This document shows positions 13,317 to 20,343 of a DNA stretch of 20,343 bases, one piece after another. The stretch lies in contig JAFYOA010000414.1 of NCBI GenBank assembly GCA_017547865.1, forward strand, positions 1-20,343. The letters are read 5' to 3'. How positions within the stretch are numbered: the first letter of the stretch is position 1; each line of letters begins with the position of its first letter. The position numbers and the translations under genes were made by a program. Under the pieces are notes generated by a model. That model did no database searches and was not told the DNA's origin. It was given only the letters and a program-made list of their open reading frames with translations. Origin of the DNA: Clostridia bacterium (lineage in GTDB: Bacteria; Bacillota_A; Clostridia; Oscillospirales; Acutalibacteraceae).

Positions 13317-16300
13317 TTACTTCTTTTCGTACACCGTGGGGCTGGTCATTACACCGGCAGGAGACAGGCGGTACTCGTAGCACCAGCCGTCGCCTTCGCT
13401 GCGCCAGGCCTGGGGGCTCAGGTAGAAGAAGTCGGGGTCGCACAGATGCAGAGACGCGAAGGAGTTGGCACGGTTGCCGTAGAGACGCAGGGTGACGGTA
13501 TGCTCACCGGCGGGCACGTCCTTCATCACGCAGTCGTACGGTGCAAAGATGATATCATCCTGCGGCACGCCGTCCAGATCCACCCCCACCAGAGAACCAC
13601 GGTACTGGGGCACATGGATCTTCACATCGCCGCCGGTGGTGGTGACGGGAATATCGTACAGCACGTTGGCGCCGTAGAAAGGCTTGCCCTGCATCACGAT
13701 ATCGCCGAAACCGATCTCGCGGTCGGCTTCCACCAGCACAGCCTTGCGGCCGTTCAGTTTTACATCAAAGTCACCCAGCAGGTAGCACCATTCGGGGTCG
13801 GTGGTGCGGCCAAAGGGCAGGTACAGGTCAAAGGTATGCACGCCGGGGGCAATTTCCGGCAGCGGAATGGTGCCGATGCTGCGGTCGGTAAAGTAACCGT
13901 CCGGGGCGGCTTCCACTTTCACGCCGTTCAGCAGCAGGGTGGCCTTTTCGGCATCTTCGGTGGCAAACTTCGCGCCGGTCAGCGTGGTGCGGGTCTCCAC
14001 TTCAAACTGCAAGTGAATGGTGTGCGGGGGCACTTCCTTTTCGTAGGTCCAGGGCTGGGCCACGCTCTTCTTGCGGTAGGGCCAGCCAAGTTTTTCGCGC
14101 AGCACATTATCTGCGCGCAGAATTTCTTCTTCCTCCTGCAGGGGTTCGTCGTTCAGGGCGAACTTCGCCATATCCAGCAGCAGCACGTTGGGCTCTTCCA
14201 GGCGCACGGGCACGGTCTTCGGCACGGGCAGGCGGCTCCATGCGGTTTCGTCTGCGGCTTCGGCGGCCACTTCTGCCTTACCGGGCAGCAGGTGCAGCAG
14301 CAGGCTGTCCTGCTGGCACAGGGTACGGCGGATCACCGTAGCGCCCTCGGCCACTTCGGCGGGAATGGGCGTGATGTCGCCGGTCATGGTATCGTACAGC
14401 ACGGCGTGCCACTCGCCCTGCACGGTGATCTTCAGCGGGGCGGCTTCCGGCATATCTTTGCTGCGGGCGGGCAAATGGCCCTGGGCAATGAACAGCCAGC
14501 GGGTATCGCCGTCGTCGCGCATCTGGGTCACCAGGTGGTCGGTCATGGCACCGTTGCCGCCGCGCAGTTCCAGTTCACGCACAGGCTGCAGAGAAGCATA
14601 CACAGAAGACTTGGAGAACGGAACCACAGTGGTGTACTCCAGCAGGGCTTTGGGCTCTTCGCTGGGAATAGCATCCACCTTTTCCGGCACGGCGCCCAGC
14701 AGCACAATGCGGCCGCCGGCTTTGGCAAAGGCCAGCAGGCGTTCCAGCGTGGTGCGGCGAATGGTCTCGCACTGGGGGATCACCACGGTATCGTAGGCCA
14801 TGGCACCCACCTGCAGGGGGGCACCGGCCACGGGGCACTGCTCGGGCAGGTTGGATTCGCACAGGAAATCGAAATCCAGCGCGCCGGTGATCAGCCAGTC
14901 GGTCAGGTTCTGGAACCGCTCGTCCATTTCGCTGCGGATCAGGTTGGTCTGTTCTTCGGGGCCCCAGTGCAGCCAGTAGCTTTCCACCGGGTGCACCACA
15001 GCGATGCGCACATGGGGCTTGCCCAGGTTCATGGCGGTGGCCACGCGGGCAAAGTGGGTCTCCACGCGGCTGTATTTATCCCACCAGGGGGACTGATAAC
15101 TGATGGCAGCGGGGTAATCGCGCTTGGATTCACCCTTCATGGTGTACCAGGAAAGGTGCGGCACACGCACGGTCACGCCCAAAGCGGCCTGCCAGTCGCC
15201 CTGCAGCTTGTGGCCACGGAAATCGAAGGTCCAGCCGGTCACACCGTACAGCTCGGACATAACGCCGGGGCAGCCGTACTGGTGCGCACCGGACTGTGCC
15301 TGCTTGGCGGTGGTGAATTCGCGGTGGTCGCAGAGCATATCGATGCCCGGCAGACCAAAGCCGCGGTAGCTGCGCATGGCTTCGCCCAGGGCAGCGGTCT
15401 GGCTCTTCAGGGTGGGTTCTTCCATCATATGGCCGGTGAGCAGCAGGCCGTTTTCACGGCACCAGCCGCCGCACTGGTCGGCAAAGGCTTCCGCAAAGCG
15501 GGCGGCCACGTGGTCGTGGTAATGGTAACGCACGGCGGCCTCGGCTCCGTCTTCCGCATCCCAAATCAGCAGAGGCAGCAGGTCTTCAATCTTTTCGCCC
15601 CACACCTTTTCGTAGGTCTCGGGGAAATCGTTCGTCCAGGGCAGGCTCACGTCGGTGGTGTCCTCGGCGAACTTCAGCTGCGTTTTGTGAGAGAACTGGG
15701 GTTCATCGGTGAAGATGGAAGGAATGATGGTATCGAAACGGTCGCCCACGGCCTTTTTGTAGGCTTCGTAGGTGATCTCAATGAACTTCTGAATGGCCTT
15801 GGGGTTGAGAGTATCCACGTAGGTCTGGTTGTTGTACCAGGGATTCTCGCGGTCCAGGCTCAGGTAGGCATACCAGCGGGTGCCTTCCACGGGCTCGTCT
15901 TCGCTTACACGCTTAAAGGAGCGCAGCAGACCGTTGGGAGTCAGCACGATATCGTAGCACCACAGCAGGGTCTCGTCGTCGGAGCGGTTGCCCACTTCTT
16001 CCATGGCGTCGTGGGTATCGGCACCGGGGGCGCCGGTGGGACGGGTGGTGAACACCATGGCACGGGAACGGTACTGCTTGTCTTTGGTCACGTAGCCGCC
16101 GGCAGCACCGGAGGGCCAGCGGTCTTCGTCGTACAGCCAGGCCAGCATATTGCGCTTTTCGGCTTCGTCACAGCAAAGGCGCACCAGGTCCATGTATTCT
16201 TCAGAAAGATATTTTCTGGAAAGGCCGGTGCGGCTGTGCATATGGAAGCCGCCCAGACCCATCTTCTGGAACATATCGATCTGCCGAACCAGCTCTTCCT

Positions 16301-16406
16301 CGTTCAGTTCACCGTTCCACGCCCAAAACGGGGTGCCACGATATACTGCCGGGGGATTTTTGAACAGTTCCGGGGTCATTTTCTCATGCAGGGGAAGTTT
16401 TTTCAT
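13317..16406 (-). CDS. GH106-like glycoside hydrolase (probable alpha-L-rhamnosidase)
   Basis: A 1029-residue glycan hydrolase. The N-terminal TIM-barrel half carries PFWAWNGEL (26-34), GGFHMHSRTGL (52-62) and LYDEDRWPSGAAGG (91-104), which I associate with GH106-like enzymes. A TDEP motif near residue 234 is a candidate acidic catalytic site. A class-I-amidotransferase-like segment (about 535-575, LLAFAKAGGRIVLLG) and C-terminal beta-sandwich, galactose-binding-like regions from about 790 fit the GH106 layout. There is no signal peptide, so it acts inside the cell on imported oligosaccharides. AAGGAGG lies 7 bases before the ATG. It is third in the operon, 55 bp after the reductase gene. The fold and hydrolase role are confident. 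The exact sugar is inferred from family and context. Confidence 0.85.
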   Translation of the reverse strand: MKKLPLHEKMTPELFKNPPAVYRGTPFWAWNGELNEEELVRQIDMFQKMGLGGFHMHSRTGLSRKYLSEEYMDLVRLCCDEAEKRNMLAWLYDEDRWPSGAAGGYVTKDKQYRSRAMVFTTRPTGAPGADTHDAMEEVGNRSDDETLLWCYDIVLTPNGLLRSFKRVSEDEPVEGTRWYAYLSLDRENPWYNNQTYVDTLNPKAIQKFIEITYEAYKKAVGDRFDTIIPSIFTDEPQFSHKTQLKFAEDTTDVSLPWTNDFPETYEKVWGEKIEDLLPLLIWDAEDGAEAAVRYHYHDHVAARFAEAFADQCGGWCRENGLLLTGHMMEEPTLKSQTAALGEAMRSYRGFGLPGIDMLCDHREFTTAKQAQSGAHQYGCPGVMSELYGVTGWTFDFRGHKLQGDWQAALGVTVRVPHLSWYTMKGESKRDYPAAISYQSPWWDKYSRVETHFARVATAMNLGKPHVRIAVVHPVESYWLHWGPEEQTNLIRSEMDERFQNLTDWLITGALDFDFLCESNLPEQCPVAGAPLQVGAMAYDTVVIPQCETIRRTTLERLLAFAKAGGRIVLLGAVPEKVDAIPSEEPKALLEYTTVVPFSKSSVYASLQPVRELELRGGNGAMTDHLVTQMRDDGDTRWLFIAQGHLPARSKDMPEAAPLKITVQGEWHAVLYDTMTGDITPIPAEVAEGATVIRRTLCQQDSLLLHLLPGKAEVAAEAADETAWSRLPVPKTVPVRLEEPNVLLLDMAKFALNDEPLQEEEEILRADNVLREKLGWPYRKKSVAQPWTYEKEVPPHTIHLQFEVETRTTLTGAKFATEDAEKATLLLNGVKVEAAPDGYFTDRSIGTIPLPEIAPGVHTFDLYLPFGRTTDPEWCYLLGDFDVKLNGRKAVLVEADREIGFGDIVMQGKPFYGANVLYDIPVTTTGGDVKIHVPQYRGSLVGVDLDGVPQDDIIFAPYDCVMKDVPAGEHTVTLRLYGNRANSFASLHLCDPDFFYLSPQAWRSEGDGWCYEYRLSPAGVMTSPTVYEKK

Positions 16407-16461
16407 AATAGTTCCTCCTTGCGCACTGCGCATCGCAGGTTAAAGTGCAAAAGGCACAATT

Positions 16462-17559
16462 TTACTTATCCAGCAGGGCAGAAGCCTTGGCCAGCGTTTC
16501 CACAATGGCGATATGCTGGGGGCAGGCGGCTTCGCAGGCGCGGCAGCCAATGCAGGCAGAAGCTTTTCCGCTGCCAACGGCCAGCAGACTGGTGTAATAC
16601 AGGTGCGGGCGGCTGTGTTCGCCAAACGTCTGCAGCATATTGTAGCTCTTGAAGATTTCCGGAATATGGATGCCCATGGGGCAGCCGTCCACACAGTAGC
16701 GGCAGGCGGTGCAGGGCACGGTATCGGCGGCAAGCAGCCCGGCCTTTACTTCTTCAATGGCCTTGCGGTCGGCCTCGGTCAAAGGCTCGAATTCCGCAAA
16801 CGTCTGCAGGTTATCCTGCATCTGGGCCTCGTCGCTCATGCCGGAAAGCACCATCATCACACCCTCCAGAGAAGCGACAAACCGCAGGGCGAAGGAAGCG
16901 GCGGAAGCGCCGGGGCGCACCGCTTTGAATTTTTCTTCCAGCGGGCCCACATTGGCCAGAATACCGCCCTTCACGGGCTCCATCACCACAATGGGTTTGT
17001 TATGGCGGCGGCAGACTTCGTAATTCCCGCCGGACCAGATGGCGGTGTCTTCCCAGTCCACGTAATTCAGCTGCAGCTGCACAAAATCCACGTCCGGGTG
17101 CTTTGTCAGCAGTTCTTCCAGCAGGTCCGGGGCACCGTGGAAGGAGAAGCCAAAGTTTTTGATCTTCCCTTCGGCCTTCATTTTCCCGCAGAAATCCCAG
17201 CAGCCCATGTCTTCGTACACCGCATTGCGGGAAGGCTGCAGGCTGTGCAGGAGATAATAATCGAAATAGTCCACACCGCAGCGCTCCAGAGATTCTTTGA
17301 ACATATCCTCTGCGGTGAAGGTATCGTTGAGCAGCCATGCGGCCATTTTGCTGGCCACGGTAAAGCTTTCGCGGGGGTGGCGCTTCACCACCGCTTCGCG
17401 GAACGCAACTTCGGAACCGCCGTACACATAAGCTGTATCAAAATATGTAAAGCCTTTTGCCATAAAGGCGTCGGCCATTTCGGCCACGCGCTCCACGTTG
17501 ATCACGCCGTTTTCATCTTTCGGCAGGCGCATCAGGCCAAAACCAAGCTTATTTTCCAT
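16462..17559 (-). CDS. Aldo/keto reductase with C-terminal 2[4Fe-4S] domain
   Basis: A 365-residue cytosolic oxidoreductase. Residues 1-270 form an aldo/keto reductase barrel with the catalytic tetrad Asp41, Tyr46 (DTAYVYG), Lys71 and His105. The C-terminus carries two ferredoxin-like clusters, CxxCxxCxxxCP at 283-294 and 336-347, so electrons may come from ferredoxin as well as from a nicotinamide cofactor. This architecture is frequent in anaerobic Clostridia, generally with unknown substrates. The start is set at MENKLGF because GAAAGG lies 9 bases before that ATG. Another ATG three codons earlier leaves no room for a ribosome binding site. It begins 16 bp after the GH78-GH43 stop, so they are co-transcribed, suggesting it reduces a sugar or aglycone released by the hydrolases. 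Confidence 0.93.
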   Translation of the reverse strand: MENKLGFGLMRLPKDENGVINVERVAEMADAFMAKGFTYFDTAYVYGGSEVAFREAVVKRHPRESFTVASKMAAWLLNDTFTAEDMFKESLERCGVDYFDYYLLHSLQPSRNAVYEDMGCWDFCGKMKAEGKIKNFGFSFHGAPDLLEELLTKHPDVDFVQLQLNYVDWEDTAIWSGGNYEVCRRHNKPIVVMEPVKGGILANVGPLEEKFKAVRPGASAASFALRFVASLEGVMMVLSGMSDEAQMQDNLQTFAEFEPLTEADRKAIEEVKAGLLAADTVPCTACRYCVDGCPMGIHIPEIFKSYNMLQTFGEHSRPHLYYTSLLAVGSGKASACIGCRACEAACPQHIAIVETLAKASALLDK

Positions 17560-17575
17560 TGTTTTCATCCTTTCA

Positions 17576-20343
17576 TCATTCGTTCCGCAGCAGCTTGCCG
17601 TTTTCTTCTTTAATATAGAAGAACTTCGGCCGCTCCAAAGGTGTTTTGTTGGGGGAATGCAGCACCAGGCGCAGATCGCCGGAAAGATCCCGGAAAATCA
17701 TACCGTGGCCGCCGTCTTTTTCCATCAGCAGGTCTTCTTCGTGCACCCACGGGCCGGTAATATCGCCGCTTTCGCTTTTGGCCACGGCCTGGGTGTAACC
17801 CAGTTCACCAAAACTGGACCAGATCATCCGCAGGGTGCCGTCTTCGCAGCGATGCATAAAGGGACCGTCGGTCACGTAGTCGCCCTTGTCGTTCACCGGG
17901 CGAATCCACCCGGCTGCCTGGGAGGCCTTGAACAATTCAATGGGCGCACCGGCTGCCGCAGAAAGGTCATCCGTCAGCGGCATGGCGCAGATCTCGCCGT
18001 CTTTTACCTGCACCCATTCGTGGCAGAAGACGATCCAGGGCTTGCCTTCGGGAGAAACATACAGGGTACCGTCCAGGCACTCCCAATCCCGCGGGGTCAC
18101 GGGGCGATCGGACAGCGGCACGAAGGTGCCGTTCGGGGTATCGCACACCAGAATCTGCGTGCCGCGGCACTCGTCTTCGCTCTTAAAGCTGGCGAACAGA
18201 TAATACTTGCCGCCAAAAGCGTGCACTTCCGGTGCCCAGTAGTTCATATCGCTCCAAAAATCTTCCGTCTTGGTAAAAATCGCCTTCGGGCCGGTCCAGT
18301 GCTCCAGGTCGGTGCTTTCGTATACATCGAACCCGGTGGCCTTGCCCCAGCAGGTGCCGCCCCGGGTGCCGTACATATAGTATTTGCCATCCACCGGCAG
18401 CACGAAGGGATCGCGCACATGGATCTGGCGGGTCAGCAGCCTGTTATCTTTATTGTAGTTGCAGGTATACCACTGGCCGTTGATGGTGACGGTGAAGGAA
18501 AGGTAACCCACGTCTTCCGGCAAGCGGGGGGCAAACACCGCGGTCTTCGTCTTGGGGTCGTACTGCATGCCCAGCAGGTCTTCTGCCAGGGCAAGCACGG
18601 GGGCAGCCGCCCAGGGGTGGCACAAGCTGCAGTTGTCTTTCTTATCCCGTCCCCAGGCTTCGTACAGGGTGGTGGCCCCTTCCTTAATCATATTCATCCA
18701 GGAGTTTTCACGCTCTTCGGTGATCAGGTTGAAAATTTCCTCGTATTCACCCAGGCGGGCCAGCGCTTTCAGGTGGAAGAAAGCCATGTACACGCCGCCG
18801 CGAATGCCCTTTTCCTTGAGGAAGGCCGCCACGGCCGCTTTGTTTTCTTCCGGCACAATGCCCGCAAAGGCAGGCAGAATATTGGAATGGACCGCACTGT
18901 GGGTGCTGGCCTCGGTATCGGTGTAAATTCCGTTTTCTTTTAAGAAGGCCGCATTAAAGGCCGCCTTCAGCGATTCTGCACGGGAGGTGAATTCCATGCC
19001 GGCGCGGCGCTTCAGGTCTTCGGTCACCGCCACGCAGCCAACCCAGAAGGCGTTGAGCACGTTGTGGCAGCCGGGGCCCACGGGCTTGGTGATCTCAAAA
19101 TCATAACCATCCCGCAGGTTATAGGGCCAGTCCACCAGGTTCCACTTGTCGGTCACGCCGTCCAGCAGGCCGTCCGGGCGGGCAAAGGTATTGAAGTGCT
19201 CGATCACCGCATCGCAGGCGGCAATGCCGCGGCGCAGGAACTCTTCATCGCCGGTGTAGTTGTAGTAGCGTTCCACCAGCAGGGGGAACTGCAGGGAATA
19301 ATCGGCAATTTCCTGCATAAAGGAGCCGGGGGTAACTGCCAGCATGCCGGGCACGATCTGCAGAGACTGGATCTGGTTTTCGATGGCTTTCAGGAAGAGA
19401 TCGCCCTTGCCGGTCAGCAGCATATGGGTACCGCCGGTAATGGTCAGGTCGCCGGCATACTGTCCCTTTTCGCGGGAGGGGCAGTCCATAAAGCCTTCCT
19501 GCGTGCAGAACTTCATGGTGTTCTTGCACAGCTCGAACACGGCATTCAAGTTTTCGTTGTCAGAAACCAGCGTGCAGGCTTCATCCGGGAACGGATAGTG
19601 GCGCACGCGGGCAGCCACATCCAGCAGCTCGGCGCCGTCTTCGCAGATGATCTCTGCATAGCGGAACGCCTTGTAATCGTACTGCTGCAGGCAACTTTCG
19701 CCGCCGGCCAGCGTCCACACGTCTTCGTAGTGGCAGTTGCAGCGCATATCGTAGCGCACGTGGCCATCGGGCAGCAGTTCTTCGCCGCAGCGAATAATGA
19801 CCCTTGCACCGGCGGGGCCTTCGGCTTTCAGGGCAAAGGTACCCATCACTTCCTGCACAAAATCGCAGAAAGTCACGTTCTCTTCGGTGCGGCACACCGG
19901 CGGGTAAACCGTGGTCACTTCCACCGGGGTGGTGCATTTTTCAAATGTATAGTCGGTGTTTTCTTTTACCTGCAGGGGCTGCCAGGCGGGCAGCTGCATC
20001 CGCTCGTCAAAGTCTTCCACAAACTGGGTCTCGTAGCCAAAGGTCTCCCGGCTGGTGTAGCGGGTATCGTGGGTATACAGCCAGCTTTCGTCGGCACTGC
20101 ACAGGTATTCTTCCCCGCAGAACAGATCGGCCACCAGGCCCTGGCGCAGGTCACCGCTGTTCCACACACGGTTGATCACGCCCTGGTAGTACACATCCAG
20201 AAAGATCTCGTTTTCTCCGGCTTTGGCAAAGGGAGAAAGATCGAATTCATTATAATAGTAAGCAAAGTGATAGCCGGCAGCCGGGCCCTGGCCCACAAAT
20301 TCGCCGTTCAGCCACAGTTTAAAATAATCATCGGCGGTCAGGC
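17576..20343 (-). CDS. GH78 alpha-L-rhamnosidase fused to GH43 domain (5' end outside window)
   Basis: A single frame runs to the window edge with no stop. 921 residues are visible and the true start lies beyond 20343. Visible residues 1-625 are a GH78 rhamnosidase: an N-terminal carbohydrate-binding beta domain (KLWLNGEFVGQGPAAGY), then an (alpha/alpha)6 barrel with DCPSREKGQYAGD (286-298, candidate acid Glu291) and EAWGRDKKDNCSLCHPW (561-577, candidate base Glu561). From about 638 a GH43 five-bladed propeller follows, with RDPFVLPVDGKYYMYGT (base Asp644), YWAPEVH (705) and VTDGPF (Asp825 where most GH43 have Glu). It probably removes rhamnose and an arabinose or xylose unit from pectin or plant glycosides. 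It is the first visible gene of the operon. No internal ribosome binding site suggests separate GH43 translation. Confidence 0.92.
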   Translation of the reverse strand, partial: LTADDYFKLWLNGEFVGQGPAAGYHFAYYYNEFDLSPFAKAGENEIFLDVYYQGVINRVWNSGDLRQGLVADLFCGEEYLCSADESWLYTHDTRYTSRETFGYETQFVEDFDERMQLPAWQPLQVKENTDYTFEKCTTPVEVTTVYPPVCRTEENVTFCDFVQEVMGTFALKAEGPAGARVIIRCGEELLPDGHVRYDMRCNCHYEDVWTLAGGESCLQQYDYKAFRYAEIICEDGAELLDVAARVRHYPFPDEACTLVSDNENLNAVFELCKNTMKFCTQEGFMDCPSREKGQYAGDLTITGGTHMLLTGKGDLFLKAIENQIQSLQIVPGMLAVTPGSFMQEIADYSLQFPLLVERYYNYTGDEEFLRRGIAACDAVIEHFNTFARPDGLLDGVTDKWNLVDWPYNLRDGYDFEITKPVGPGCHNVLNAFWVGCVAVTEDLKRRAGMEFTSRAESLKAAFNAAFLKENGIYTDTEASTHSAVHSNILPAFAGIVPEENKAAVAAFLKEKGIRGGVYMAFFHLKALARLGEYEEIFNLITEERENSWMNMIKEGATTLYEAWGRDKKDNCSLCHPWAAAPVLALAEDLLGMQYDPKTKTAVFAPRLPEDVGYLSFTVTINGQWYTCNYNKDNRLLTRQIHVRDPFVLPVDGKYYMYGTRGGTCWGKATGFDVYESTDLEHWTGPKAIFTKTEDFWSDMNYWAPEVHAFGGKYYLFASFKSEDECRGTQILVCDTPNGTFVPLSDRPVTPRDWECLDGTLYVSPEGKPWIVFCHEWVQVKDGEICAMPLTDDLSAAAGAPIELFKASQAAGWIRPVNDKGDYVTDGPFMHRCEDGTLRMIWSSFGELGYTQAVAKSESGDITGPWVHEEDLLMEKDGGHGMIFRDLSGDLRLVLHSPNKTPLERPKFFYIKEENGKLLRNE

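Noticed and set aside
13203..16652. A plus-strand frame of over 1100 codons opposite the GH106-like gene
   Set aside because: It lies antisense to a clear hydrolase, is rich in His/Gly/Val as expected from the complement of GC-biased codons, has no ribosome binding site and matches no family. The same applies to long opposite frames over gpmI, pgk, the two ABC genes, the MORN gene, the reductase and the GH78-GH43 gene.
18400..18470. Internal start for a separate GH43 protein
   Set aside because: The only in-frame start codon nearby is a GTG inside the conserved HVRDPF motif, with no Shine-Dalgarno sequence before it, so a fused product is more likely.

Overview
The window looks like chromosome from a GC-rich gut Clostridia, most likely an Oscillospiraceae member of the Faecalibacterium/Gemmiger/Subdoligranulum type. 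That placement is inference. It rests on the GC-rich coding with AT-rich promoters, Firmicutes-style ribosome binding sites (AAGGAGG, GAAAGGA), hairpin-rich GC repeats between genes, and the gene content: lower glycolysis, a heterodimeric ABC exporter and plant-glycan hydrolases. No rRNA, tRNA, CRISPR array, transposase or phage gene was seen.

Layout. Positions 1-203 are AT-rich with no gene. From 4225 down to 253, on the minus strand, lie pgk, tpiA and gpmI. A terminator separates pgk from tpiA, and about 400 bp of hairpin-forming repeats separate tpiA from gpmI. Upstream of pgk is a minus-strand pair, trmL and an unrecognised 163-residue protein. A plus-strand gene for a 67-residue single-pass membrane protein (5640-5843) ends at a bidirectional terminator shared with a minus-strand MORN-repeat protein that has a long acidic Pro/Glu linker (5893-7548). 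Positions 7549-8087 are a gene-free, repeat-dense stretch. Two translationally coupled ABC half-transporters follow (8088-11647, minus), with a promoter buried in a 10-bp inverted repeat. Enolase (11980-13209) is the only large plus-strand gene. The right end is a minus-strand glycan operon: a GH78 rhamnosidase fused to a GH43 domain (cut by the window edge), an iron-sulfur aldo/keto reductase, and a 1029-residue GH106-like hydrolase.

The genes supply triose-phosphate isomerase, phosphoglycerate kinase, phosphoglycerate mutase and enolase, that is, the lower glycolytic steps from triose phosphates to phosphoenolpyruvate except GAPDH. They also include a module for stripping rhamnose and probably pentose residues from plant material, and a drug- or lipid-type exporter.

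The most notable signal is a gene-free element of about 93 bp present twice (1798-1890 and 7684-7776). The two copies align without change in overall length. Two hairpins differ in sequence but keep perfect 8-bp arms through compensatory changes, around identical loops. This is direct evidence for selection on structure. The second notable item is the GH78-GH43 fusion in one uninterrupted frame.
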